DNA from: Cytophagales bacterium
GTDB lineage: Bacteria > Bacteroidota > Bacteroidia > Cytophagales > Cyclobacteriaceae
Direction: 5' to 3'
Assembly: GCA_033344775.1 (NCBI GenBank)
Contig: JAWPMT010000001.1
Coordinates: 248,001 to 312,000 of the forward strand
Length of the DNA stretch: 64,000 nucleotides
The notes under the pieces were generated by a model, which did no database searches, had not been told where the DNA came from, and saw nothing but the letters and a program-made list of their open reading frames with translations. This document shows positions 38,607 to 45,640 of this stretch, in pieces. Position 1 is the first letter of the stretch. Each line of letters begins with the position of its first letter. The position numbers were made by a program, and so were the translations under genes.

Positions 38607-39491
38607 TCAATTTTTTCCGATATAAATCAACTCTCTATTCTTGAGGCTTACAAGAACCCTGCCTCCATTATTTTGTCGAAGAAGGTTAAATACTCGGTAT
38701 GAACTCAAAATGGCTATTTCCCACTGCTTTGCAGAGCAATCTTTAACCTCAATCTGACTAACTAATTGTTTAACTATTTTTAAAACATCTGTATCGACGC
38801 TTTTACTGTATTTCAGTAATTGGTGGTCCTGGGCATGATTATAGATAAAAAGCGAAACCAGTTCTTCTGTAATTTGAGCTCGAGCTCCATCTTCATTCTC
38901 ATCAACTTCTTCTTCACTTTTTCTTTTCAATTTCATCAATTTTCTAATGACCGGTGACCATCCTAGATATGCGAGGTAACCGTAGTGAAAAATGTCATGA
39001 AATCTGTATCCATCATCTTCATAAGAATTATCAGTTAAAGGATCTCCCAATAACTCTCCGTCTCTTTTATCAATTATTTGAACTGTTTTCTTTCCATTTT
39101 CCTCAACAGGCTTGAATTCTACTTCAAATTCACCCGGGAATCTTTCATGTTCAGGATACTGCTTATCGTAATTCTTAAAAGATTTTGGATCATCTTCATT
39201 GAACCGATCATTTGTCTTCTCAAGGTTAAATGAAGCCACTTTCTCTAATTCAATGTTATTTTGTGTTGCAATCGCTGAAACATACCATAAAACATCGCCT
39301 AATTCTTCTATTAATCTTTCTTTGAAAGAGGTGTAGGATTCACCATCTCTTATCTTCTTCTTTAATTCAGTAAGTACAGAGCCAGCTTCCCCTACGATCC
39401 CAAGAAAAGGTATCACACCATTAATGCTTTCATCTAAATGGTATTTCTGGATTGTTGTTTTTGCTTGATCTTGATATTCATTAAAATCCAT
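38607..39491 (-). CDS. MazG-like nucleotide pyrophosphohydrolase with C-terminal extension
   Basis: 294 residues. Residues 20-80 carry the MazG-type metal motif (GIVGEAGSVLTELKKK ... EELGDVLWYVSAIA). The remaining two thirds (IFHYGYLAYLGWSPVIRKLM) are a longer extension seen in some phage-related MazG proteins. The enzyme would hydrolyse (possibly modified) NTPs to NMP and pyrophosphate. It is the first gene of the operon and is preceded 52 bases upstream by the palindrome TACCCA-N4-TGGGTA. Confidence 0.75.
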   Translation of the reverse strand: MDFNEYQDQAKTTIQKYHLDESINGVIPFLGIVGEAGSVLTELKKKIRDGESYTSFKERLIEELGDVLWYVSAIATQNNIELEKVASFNLEKTNDRFNEDDPKSFKNYDKQYPEHERFPGEFEVEFKPVEENGKKTVQIIDKRDGELLGDPLTDNSYEDDGYRFHDIFHYGYLAYLGWSPVIRKLMKLKRKSEEEVDENEDGARAQITEELVSLFIYNHAQDHQLLKYSKSVDTDVLKIVKQLVSQIEVKDCSAKQWEIAILSSYRVFNLLRQNNGGRVLVSLKNRELIYIGKN

Positions 39492-39542
39492 GAAATAGCT
39501 ATTGCTCCACTTAAAAGTAGAACAAAACCATTACTTAGTAAA

Positions 39543-39558
39543 TACCCATTAATGGGTA
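39543..39558. promoter_or_regulatory. Shared operator palindrome TACCCA-N4-TGGGTA (copy 1)
   Basis: TACCCATTAATGGGTA, upstream of the MazG-like operon. The same arms with a different centre occur at 40920 and 54994, each before another accessory operon. Confidence 0.75.
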
Positions 39559-39698
39559 TATTTTACGAAACAATGAAGTTTGAGAAAAAGGAAGGGCTTT
39601 TAATGCTGATATGTTGATTACTTATTGTTAGCTGACTAAACATCTTTTAACGTTCACTCAAAGCATTTTCACGTACTCTCGAATTACATTCAGGCTTA

Positions 39699-40130
39699 CT
39701 ATGACAAAATGATTATTCTTGTGACAGCTATCAAAATAACCAAACCAGAGTAGACTCCCCACACGGAAAAAGATTTCATAGCTTCAAAAAAGTGAGATGA
39801 GGTTTTACCCCTTGGCTTAACTTCGAACATATCCTTTACATTCAAGCTATCGTCATGAAGTTTCTTGATAAACTCTGAATATGCTTCTCGAAATCCTTTC
39901 TCCAATGCTAAGTAGTAACTATCCAAGGCAAAGAAAAGGATAGAAGGAATCATCGTAACCCAAGCCAGATCAGGTTTACCCTTATCAGCAATAATAATCA
40001 ATATCGCAGAAACAAGGGTTATGCACCATGCTTTGCATTGAGAACTATTATTGGCCATTCTTTGTATCACACCCTGCAGTATCTGTAGGTGTGTTTGAAC
40101 TGAAGGAGATGAGTCATTTAATTCTGACAT
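39699..40130 (-). CDS. Small membrane protein paired with a TIR-like protein
   Basis: 143 residues with helices near 33-48, 55-72 and 122-141 (CKAWCITLVSAILIIIAD; TMIPSILFFALDSYYLALEKGF; VYSGLVILIAVTRIIIL). The N-terminus (HLQILQGVIQRMANNSSQCK) resembles membrane proteins that accompany TIR-like genes in Bacteria. It lies 67 bases after the TIR-like gene and is probably its partner, perhaps a membrane effector. Confidence 0.65.
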   Translation of the reverse strand: MSELNDSSPSVQTHLQILQGVIQRMANNSSQCKAWCITLVSAILIIIADKGKPDLAWVTMIPSILFFALDSYYLALEKGFREAYSEFIKKLHDDSLNVKDMFEVKPRGKTSSHFFEAMKSFSVWGVYSGLVILIAVTRIIILS

Positions 40131-40197
40131 TGGACAATAAGATTCAAATCTGAGTATCTACTGTTCTTTAAAAATATTAATAAACTGACTATCTCTT

Positions 40198-40884
40198 TTA
40201 GCCCTTCACCGATTTCACAATATTAAATTCATTCATTCTAGCTCTTAGATCAAGAGCAATTCCTATTTGATCGTCAATATTAATTATGAAATCTTTCCAT
40301 TTCACCAAATGAATAAAGGACGAATGTCCACTGAATGCCTTTCCTCCAATATGCCTTTCGCATTGCATAAATTGAGGTTTTATGACATTGAACATATTTT
40401 CTCTTAGTATTTGAAAAAGAGTACCAGTTTTTATTGTTCGAGAATGGCAACTTGGACATGTTTCATCTTCAATCAAGTAATCATAGCTGCCCTGGGTTTC
40501 TGGAAGAACGACGGCTAGGATTGCATTTGTTTTGCTTCTTTGACCCTGTCTGGATTGTTCTTTAAGTGAATATGAGATCTCCCAGGGAATCCATTGCTCT
40601 TTTTCTGGCCTATATGTCTCCTTCATATTTTTAGATATTAATACTACTGTTACAGTACTATCAAAAATCTTATCTCCTAGTTTAGATCCTATGGTGGAGT
40701 CCTTCAGAGAGTCAAGGCTTTCATTATCATTTTCACCTTTATAAATATTGTCACCATACCCTAAAGTTCTCTGCAACTCATCGACATAATGTCTTGCAGT
40801 TGTAGTTATTCCATATGGAGTTGAGGTCAAGTTTTGAACTGCCTTATCTCCATATTTATAAGAAACAAAAATTTTCTTACCCAT
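40198..40884 (-). CDS. ThsB-like TIR protein with a zinc-ribbon-like insert
   Basis: 228 residues. KIFVSYKYGDKAVQNL and TVTVVLISKNM, then QWIPWEISYSLKEQ (Glu102 at the TIR catalytic position), are the Thoeris ThsB-type TIR pattern. A CPSC (143-146) and a CERH (175-178) could bind zinc, which I do not recall in typical ThsB. No ThsA-like gene follows; the partner is a small membrane protein. The palindrome TACCCA-N4-TGGGTA is 35 bases upstream. Likely an immune sensor making a nucleotide signal. Confidence 0.8.
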   Translation of the reverse strand: MGKKIFVSYKYGDKAVQNLTSTPYGITTTARHYVDELQRTLGYGDNIYKGENDNESLDSLKDSTIGSKLGDKIFDSTVTVVLISKNMKETYRPEKEQWIPWEISYSLKEQSRQGQRSKTNAILAVVLPETQGSYDYLIEDETCPSCHSRTIKTGTLFQILRENMFNVIKPQFMQCERHIGGKAFSGHSSFIHLVKWKDFIINIDDQIGIALDLRARMNEFNIVKSVKG

Positions 40885-40919
40885 CTGTAATAGTAACTAA
40901 CAATTGTTGATAGAATCAA

Positions 40920-40935
40920 TACCCAATTCTGGGTA
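40920..40935. promoter_or_regulatory. Shared operator palindrome TACCCA-N4-TGGGTA (copy 2)
   Basis: TACCCAATTCTGGGTA, upstream of the ThsB-like TIR gene. The arms are identical to copies at 39543 and 54994. Confidence 0.75.
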
Positions 40936-40989
40936 ATTTTCTGATGACGACTTTTTGGGGCGTTCCCCTACGGGTCGGGCTATCCACGC

Positions 40990-42530
40990 TACATGGTAGC
41001 TTGCTCCTATCCTAAGGACACAAATCTGGGTCGGCAGGTACCAGCACCATGTTATGTTGAAAAGCCAGTTTTTCTAAGTACCTCTTCTGCTTGGCTATTA
41101 ATGCATCTTCATAAGCCTGGATACCTTGCTCTACAAATGCCTCTCCTTTGGTCATCACTCGATAGTAATAGCAGGCGATTTTTCTAGCAATGGCTTTGAT
41201 GGCAACTCCACCACCTCTTTTAGCTCTGATTCTCCTACCAAATGAACCTAAAGCAAGGTGTTTACTTGTGAGTATTCCTTGAGCAACATTTCTGAATAGG
41301 TAACTCGCCTTGTTGTGCCGTTTGACTTTATGCCTTCTGTTACTCTTTCCTGAGCTATTCTTCTGAGGGGCAAGTTTTAACCAGCTAACAAAATGCTTTT
41401 CAGTTTTCCAGGCACTCATATCCACACCAATTTCACTAACGATTTGCAGAAAGCTGTAATCAGTGATTCCCGCAATAGTGGTTGGGTCTTTTCCTTGAGT
41501 TAATTTCAATAGTGGCTGATGCAGGTCCTTGATATCTGGCTTGTGATAACGAATGGGCTTTCTTTTACCCTTGATTTCAACATCAGGTATTTGACTCGTA
41601 ATTTCCTGAAGCAACTTTTCAACTTCTTTATCACACTCATGAATAAGCTCATTATAGTGCTTCCATGATCGATAGGCTTGTCTAAGCGCGAATAGATGTT
41701 CTTCTCTGTACTCTCCCTCTAATGCTTTGACCACCAAATCTCTTTTCTTGTTGAGAATCGATGCTTCACATAATTCAACAAGCTTTTCAGGATCAGTTTC
41801 ACCATCCAATATCTTCTCCACCATACGTAACCCACTGGCACCCGTGATATCATTAATAGCTTCCGTCAAACGAACATTCATCAGAGTAAGCGCTTTTTGC
41901 ATCAGGTGAACTTGACTTGCAGAAGATTGTATGTTATCTCGCCTTACTCGCATGTAGGTTCTCAGAACTCTAAAATCTCCAGTTGGCACAAAGCTTTTCC
42001 TCAAAAGACCATAACTATGCAATTGCCGTAACCATTGGCAATCTTTTACATCTGATTTTCTTCCAGGAACATTTCGAACATCCCGACCATTAACCAGATA
42101 CACTTCAATACCTGCCTCTTCAAGTATGGAATACAAGATGATCCAATAAACCCCAGTGGATTCCATGGCTACCGTTTGAATTCTCCTACTAATCAGATAG
42201 TCTTTCAACGCATGACATCCTTGCGTATAAGTGGGGAAAATCTTAACCTGTTCTTCACCAGCATCTACGAAGAACTCTCTGCTACCGATATCTATTCCAG
42301 CAGCATGTTGATGGATTACATTGAGGCCTTTTTTCATAATCATTCATATTTAAATGATCTAAAGGCCAGCTATTCAGTAAGTAACAATATCATCCTAAGC
42401 GGGAATATCATCCGAAAATGACATCACCATAAAACTCTACATCCAATAGCCGGGACAAGTTTCCCTGACAGGTAATAAACACTAATTCGAAGCTCTGTCA
42501 CTTCCATTAGATCATTGGTACTAAGTTAGC
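40990..42530 (-). mobile_element. IS110-family insertion sequence (ends not resolved)
   Basis: An intact IS110-type transposase with non-coding flanks. Members of this family lack clear terminal inverted repeats, so the ends given are approximate. The 3' side runs into a GC-rich hairpin region (GGGGCGTTCCCCTACGGGTCG, 40959-). The 5' flank of about 180 bases could encode the bridge RNA. Confidence 0.5.
41012..42343 (-). CDS. IS110 family transposase
   Basis: 443 residues. The RuvC-like DEDD domain begins GIDIGSREFFVD (Asp18), with Glu61 in AMESTGVYW and Asp98/Asp101 in SDVKDCQWL. The C-terminal transposase domain contains WLKLAPQKNSSGKSNR, where the family's catalytic Ser lies. It inserts the element using a bridge RNA. 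It appears intact. Confidence 0.93.
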   Translation of the reverse strand: MIMKKGLNVIHQHAAGIDIGSREFFVDAGEEQVKIFPTYTQGCHALKDYLISRRIQTVAMESTGVYWIILYSILEEAGIEVYLVNGRDVRNVPGRKSDVKDCQWLRQLHSYGLLRKSFVPTGDFRVLRTYMRVRRDNIQSSASQVHLMQKALTLMNVRLTEAINDITGASGLRMVEKILDGETDPEKLVELCEASILNKKRDLVVKALEGEYREEHLFALRQAYRSWKHYNELIHECDKEVEKLLQEITSQIPDVEIKGKRKPIRYHKPDIKDLHQPLLKLTQGKDPTTIAGITDYSFLQIVSEIGVDMSAWKTEKHFVSWLKLAPQKNSSGKSNRRHKVKRHNKASYLFRNVAQGILTSKHLALGSFGRRIRAKRGGGVAIKAIARKIACYYYRVMTKGEAFVEQGIQAYEDALIAKQKRYLEKLAFQHNMVLVPADPDLCP

Positions 42531-42610
42531 TAGTTGAGAAGGTGTCCCTGACCCAAACTCTCCGGCTTGCCGGTTGGAACTTCCCTAACGCTTTTGATTC
42601 TGCTTCATAC

Positions 42611-42700
42611 TCACACCCATTTGCCACACTCCCAGGCTCCAGGCCTACCTCAGCCTGTGGTACTGTGGCTCCTCGGCAGCTCACGTATGGCAAAAGCGTG
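42611..42700. repeat. Palindromic repeat family R, copy R1
   Basis: A 90-base unit with the frame CACACCCATTTGCC ... GGTACTGTGGCTCCTCGGC ... GGCAAAAGCGTG. The outer arms are complementary (CTTTTGC/GCAAAAG in the best copies). Related to R2, R3 and R4. Confidence 0.65.
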
Positions 42701-42901
42701 TTTTATTTCTACTTCAGTATGCGAGTCACTGGAATGAGGCCAAGCAAGAGGTCCGTAGCTGGAGAAAGTTCGAGGGTTAGTTGAATAATAATTCTACCTC
42801 TGATCACATGTCCTGCATGAAATACGATTATCAAATCACTCCACTCCGGAACACATGCTTTTGGCCTCAGAATAATTACCCGTTGTTGCTGCAAGACGTT
42901 C

Positions 42902-42990
42902 CGCACCCATTTGCCACTCTCCTACCCAATACCAGCGCGCTACTTGCGGTACTGTAGCTCCTCGTAGCTTGGAGTTGGCAAAAAAGTGCT
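42902..42990. repeat. Palindromic repeat family R, copy R2
   Basis: CGCACCCATTTGCCACTCTC ... GGTACTGTAGCTCCTCG ... GGCAAAAAAGTGC. Together with R3 and the spacer between, it is copied at 48151-48345. Confidence 0.7.
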
Positions 42991-43056
42991 TGTACCGACT
43001 CCTTTTGAAACTCCATTGAGATTAACCAACATAAGGTAATTACTATATCCAGTTTC

Positions 43057-43144
43057 CGCACCCTTTTGCTCGCACTCTTACCCACTACCCAACTTCTCGC
43101 TGTGGTACTGTGGCTCCTCGCTGTGAGGTACAGCAAAAGCGTGC
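43057..43144. repeat. Palindromic repeat family R, copy R3
   Basis: CGCACCCTTTTGCTCGCACT ... GGTACTGTGGCTCCTCGC ... CAGCAAAAGCGTGC, a near-perfect outer stem. It ends 23 bases before the 3' end of the tRNA array, the same place the other blocks take relative to their cassettes. Confidence 0.7.
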
Positions 43145-43166
43145 TCAATACCGTTTAAAGAGAATG

Positions 43167-43237
43167 AGAGCGAGGCGGGATTCGAACCCGCGATAGTGAT
43201 TTTGCAGACCACTGCCTTACCGCTTGGCTACACGCTC
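43167..43237 (-). tRNA. tRNA-Cys(GCA)
   Basis: A standard cloverleaf: GAGCGTG acceptor with one T-T mismatch, D stem GCC/GGC, anticodon loop CTGCAAA (GCA), T arm GCGGG-TTCGAAT-CCCGC. Last gene of the twelve-tRNA minus-strand array. Confidence 0.9.
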
Positions 43238-43241
43238 TAAT

Positions 43242-43328
43242 TGGCCCGTCGAGGATTGATCGCAGCGGCGAACCGCCTCGAAACCTTTACCTTATAAGAG
43301 TACTGCTCTAACCATTGAGCTACGGGCC
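43242..43328 (-). tRNA. tRNA-Ile(TAT) with enlarged T-loop
   Basis: GGCCCGT/ACGGGCC acceptor and anticodon loop CTTATAA (TAT). The T-stem is CGAGG/CCTCG, but the loop is about 21 bases, because CGGTTCGCCGCTGCGA is inserted before the normal loop. Reads the AUA codon if functional. Confidence 0.8.
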
Positions 43329-43340
43329 ATAGTTGTTTTG

Positions 43341-43414
43341 TACGCCTACTAGGATTCGAACCTAGAAAACACAGATTTTAAGTCTGTGGTGTATGCCAAT
43401 TCCACCATAGGCGC
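43341..43414 (-). tRNA. tRNA-Leu(TAA), short variable arm
   Basis: GCGCCTA/TAGGCGT acceptor, anticodon loop CTTAAAA (TAA), T arm CTAGG-TTCGAAT-CCTAG. The D-loop GGTGGAATTGGCA is Leu-like, but the long variable arm of bacterial tRNA-Leu is missing. Confidence 0.82.
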
Positions 43415-43418
43415 TTTG

Positions 43419-43509
43419 TACGGAAGAAAGGAGTCGAATCGCACCGGCGACCCGGCTTCAAAACTTCTCATCTTGAGTGAGACGGCTTTGCCATTTTGCC
43501 CACTTCCGC
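43419..43509 (-). tRNA. tRNA-Leu(CAA) with enlarged T-loop
   Basis: GCGGAAG/CTTCCGT acceptor, anticodon stem TCTCA/TGAGA with loop CTCAAGA (CAA). The 3' part carries the insert CGGGTCGCCGGTGCGA just before TTCGACT, and the T-stem is imperfect (GAAG/TTTC). The insert could also be read as a displaced long variable arm. Confidence 0.7.
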
Positions 43510-43515
43510 ATGCAG

Positions 43516-43589
43516 TACCCTGTGAGGGATTCGAACCCCCAATAAACTGGGTCTAAGCCATCTGTGTATGCCAATTCCACCAACAGGGC
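43516..43589 (-). tRNA. tRNA-Leu(TAG), short variable arm
   Basis: GCCCTGT/ACAGGGT acceptor, anticodon loop CTTAGAC (TAG) on a weak stem, T-loop TTCGAAT. Like the TAA gene it lacks the long variable arm. Confidence 0.78.
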
Positions 43590-43599
43590 ATTTAATAAG

Positions 43600-43672
43600 A
43601 TGGCCTTCCAGGACTCGAACCTGGACCATTTGATTCAAAGCCAAATATGCTTACCAGTTACACCAAAGACCA
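43600..43672 (-). tRNA. tRNA-Gln(TTG)
   Basis: TGGTCTT/AAGGCCA acceptor, anticodon loop CTTTGAA (TTG), T arm CCAGG-TTCGAGT-CCTGG. Regular cloverleaf. Confidence 0.88.
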
Positions 43673-43688
43673 TTATTCAATACATCAG

Positions 43689-43793
43689 TAGGAATGGTAA
43701 GACCGGTAGCCGGTGCTATCGAACTCACATCTTTGAGATCGAACTCCAATATTCTATACATCGGAGCGGCGAACCGCTTGAACTACATTCCTA
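43689..43793 (-). tRNA. Aberrant tRNA, probable Arg(TCG), with enlarged D-loop and T-loop
   Basis: TAGGAAT/ATTCCTA acceptor. The D stem TTC/GAA encloses the insert GCGGTTCGCCGCTCCGATG. The anticodon loop is best read as GTTCGAT (TCG) on a partly mismatched stem. The T-stem GTGAG/CTTAC encloses about 22 bases, including a CCGG-CTA-CCGG hairpin. At 105 bases it is the longest of the array. Function uncertain. Confidence 0.6.
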
Positions 43794-43795
43794 TT

Positions 43796-43869
43796 GGGTG
43801 TCTCCGGGACTCGAACCCTGGACTCCTCCTTCACAAAGAGGCATTTTACCAGTTAAACTAAAGACACCA
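43796..43869 (-). tRNA. tRNA-His(GTG)
   Basis: GGTGTCT/AGACACC acceptor, anticodon stem CCTCT/GGAGG with loop TTGTGAA (GTG), T-loop TTCGAGT. The base before position 1 is T rather than the G-1 usually encoded for His. Confidence 0.85.
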
Positions 43870-43874
43870 TATGT

Positions 43875-43947
43875 ACTCCGTACGGGATTCGAACCCGTGT
43901 TTCTCGAGGGAAAGTCGAACGTCCTAAGCCATCTAGACGAACGGAGC
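43875..43947 (-). tRNA. tRNA-Glu(TTC)
   Basis: GCTCCGT/ACGGAGT acceptor, anticodon loop CTTTCCC (TTC), T arm ACGGG-TTCGAAT-CCCGT. Confidence 0.88.
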
Positions 43948-43957
43948 ATCAAACAAG

Positions 43958-44029
43958 TCTGAGGAGTAGGATTCGAACCTACGACCCCCTGCTTCCAAGG
44001 CAGGTAAACAACCACCGTTATCCCCCCAG
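43958..44029 (-). tRNA. tRNA-Pro(TGG)
   Basis: CTGGGGG/TCCTCAG acceptor with two G-T pairs, anticodon stem CCTGC/GCAGG with loop CTTGGAA (TGG), T arm GTAGG-TTCGAAT-CCTAC. Confidence 0.85.
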
Positions 44030-44035
44030 GTATAG

Positions 44036-44109
44036 CAGTACCGACGGGACTCGAACCCGCAACTACCCGAGAGACAGTCGGGCACTCTGGCCAATTGAGT
44101 TACGGCACT
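44036..44109 (-). tRNA. tRNA-Asp(GTC)
   Basis: AGTGCCG/CGGTACT acceptor with a G-T pair, anticodon stem CCCGA/TCGGG with loop CTGTCTC (GTC), T arm GCGGG-TTCGAGT-CCCGT. Confidence 0.87.
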
Positions 44110-44115
44110 ATTTCG

Positions 44116-44204
44116 TGGAACAGACAGGAATTGAATCGCACCGGCGACCCGGCTGTATCTCTGGGACTTCAAGCCAGCGCATTGACCACATTTGCTTCTG
44201 CTCC
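44116..44204 (-). tRNA. tRNA-Ser(TGA) with enlarged T-loop
   Basis: GGAGCAG/CTGTTCC acceptor, anticodon loop CTTGAAG (TGA), T-stem ACAG/CTGT enclosing CGGGTCGCCGGTGCGA then TTCAATT. The insert is identical to that of tRNA-Leu(CAA). First gene of the array. Confidence 0.75.
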
Positions 44205-44206
44205 AT

Positions 44207-44241
44207 ACAAACAAAAAAAGCATCCCGTGTGTGGGATGCTT
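44207..44241 (-). terminator. Terminator-like hairpin directly before the tRNA array
   Basis: Read on the minus strand: AGCATCCC-ACACAC-GGGATGCT followed by seven Ts, ending two bases before the first tRNA (44204). It follows the small ORF at 44272. Confidence 0.7.
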
Positions 44242-44271
44242 CCTTGATTTGACTTTATATATCTTTTCAGA

Positions 44272-44382
44272 TCATGTCATATGCACATCCCTCATAGCAC
44301 AGTTCGGTTCCAACTCGAAATCGAGACGAAATCGATCCTGGGGTTGACAAAAGAGGTCTATATGTATGTGTAATAAATTCAT
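44272..44382 (-). CDS. Possible 36-residue small ORF
   Basis: ATG at 44382 opens MNLLHIHIDLFCQPQDRFRL, ending MRDVHMT. It lies between two minus-strand terminators, upstream of the tRNA array. Perhaps a leader peptide. There is no family match. Confidence 0.3.
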   Translation of the reverse strand: MNLLHIHIDLFCQPQDRFRLDFELEPNCAMRDVHMT

Positions 44383-44630
44383 TTTCTTTCTTCGTTTGTT
44401 GTTGTTCATTAACGATGCAAATGTGAGAAGGGTTACTGAAAAATCCAAGAAATATTTCAAATTAAATTACTGATTATCAGATAGTTAACTACCTTTTAGG
44501 CAATAGGATTCCACCCCGCTCAAGGCGGGTTCTTTATGATTTTCACAACTGCCTGTCTCTCAATTGTTTGCTCATTCAGATCCTATCGATATGCTTTTCT
44601 AAGCTTCAAACATTTTTTTCAAAATTTGAC

Positions 44631-44675
44631 ATAAAAAAAGCGTCCAACTTTCGAGGGACGCTTCTGCTTTTTTGA
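44631..44675. terminator. Bidirectional hairpin terminator
   Basis: AAGCGTCC/GGGACGCTT stem with an A-run on one side and CTGCTTTTTT on the other. On the minus strand it closes the small ORF at 44705. Confidence 0.7.
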
Positions 44676-44704
44676 TTTTTTATCTATGTATTTGACTATA
44701 AATT

Positions 44705-44920
44705 TCAGTTTTCACAAAGCATATGCGTCCCATCCCTCTGTTCCAAGGGCAGAAATTGACGAAAATCGTCGAGACATATATGCTCTAAATGTCTATTCAT
44801 TTGATCGCAAAAGTAATGAATCAAACTGATGATGACCCGATGGGGTTTCATTTCGAGTGGTAATGATCCATCAACCGTAATTGTTTCAACCCAATTCTTC
44901 TGGATTAAATCCACTATCAT
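44705..44920 (-). CDS. Small hypothetical protein
   Basis: 71 residues from ATG 44920 (MIVDLIQKNWVETITVDGSL ... CLDDFRQFLPLEQRDG). It is followed by a strong terminator, which supports expression. Unknown function. It is the most upstream minus-strand unit before the tRNA array. Confidence 0.4.
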   Translation of the reverse strand: MIVDLIQKNWVETITVDGSLPLEMKPHRVIISLIHYFCDQMNRHLEHICLDDFRQFLPLEQRDGTHMLCEN

Positions 44921-44954
44921 TTGTTTTTAGAATAGGGTTCATCTCATGATCTTC

Positions 44955-45244
44955 AACAGTCACGATCCGTCGAAGCTTGTTATATAATAGCCGTTATATT
45001 AAATAGCCGCCACTTCCACTTCGGTCGACCCACTTAGACTCAATTTCTTTTTTACAGAATCTGTTTAAAAGTTGATTGGGTTCATTAATGACATTGTCAG
45101 GATGTCTATTAGTTGGAGCTACCTTCTTCCACCCTAGCCTCAAAAAGCTGAGAGAGTGGCTAGCCCTGGACCCAAGCTATTTAACATAACGCAGGACATT
45201 ATATAACAGTCGAGCCGTTGATATAATACGCCATTATGTTAACT
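44955..45244. repeat. Repeat block D (module A2, spacer, short near-palindrome)
   Basis: CGAAGCTTGTTATATAAT (module A2) lies at about 44970. At 45179-45244 is the shortest form of the near-palindrome, TTTAACATAA ... TTATGTTAAC with inner arms ATTATATAAC/GTTGATATAAT. It follows the 3' end of the minus-strand toxin gene. Read on the minus strand it ends in GTTAAAT, which fits GTTRRRY. Confidence 0.65.
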
Positions 45245-45325
45245 AACTGGAAAGTCATTTATTGTCAAAATAAAATGACCAGTCTAAATATTGCTCAACC
45301 TCTAGATGTAAACCGAACCGTAGTG

Positions 45326-45640
45326 CTATTTTGCATTCTTCAATTCCAAGAGAAGTTTTTTAGGGTCTTGTCTATTATCCCAGAATGCAGTGATTATTAT
45401 TTCCTTCTGATTGTACTGATAGAAAATACTAAAGTGCCCCATCGTAGCAACATGTGTTTCAGGGAAATCAGCTTTTCGAAATAGAGTCGGATTAATGGCA
45501 ATAAGCTCTGCTTTTTCGTTGCTGAGTCGAAGAAGCTTTATTGAATAAGAATTTGATTTATTACGATTAACCCAATATTTAAAAATACTATTCCTTTGTC
45601 TTGCAGCTGTTTCAGTCCAAACTATTTTTCTCTTAGCCAT
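45326..45640 (-). CDS. RelE/ParE family toxin
   Basis: 104 residues with the ParE-like pattern: IVWTETAARQRNSIFKYWVN at the start, LFRKADFPETHVATMGHFSI in the middle and EIIITAFWDNRQDPKKL at the end. It overlaps its antitoxin gene by 19 bases. Expected to inhibit gyrase or cleave mRNA when the antitoxin is lost, thereby stabilising the island. Confidence 0.85.
   Translation of the reverse strand: MAKRKIVWTETAARQRNSIFKYWVNRNKSNSYSIKLLRLSNEKAELIAINPTLFRKADFPETHVATMGHFSIFYQYNQKEIIITAFWDNRQDPKKLLLELKNAK

Noticed and set aside
42542-43148. ORFs over the family R repeats (42542, 42709, 42876)
   Set aside because: They follow the palindromic repeat units and differ between copies. The sequence is conserved as DNA structure, not as protein.
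43564-44223. ORFs over the tRNA array (43564, 43791, 43933)
   Set aside because: They run through clear tRNA cloverleaves, and their 'GFESRR'-type peptides are translations of T-arms.
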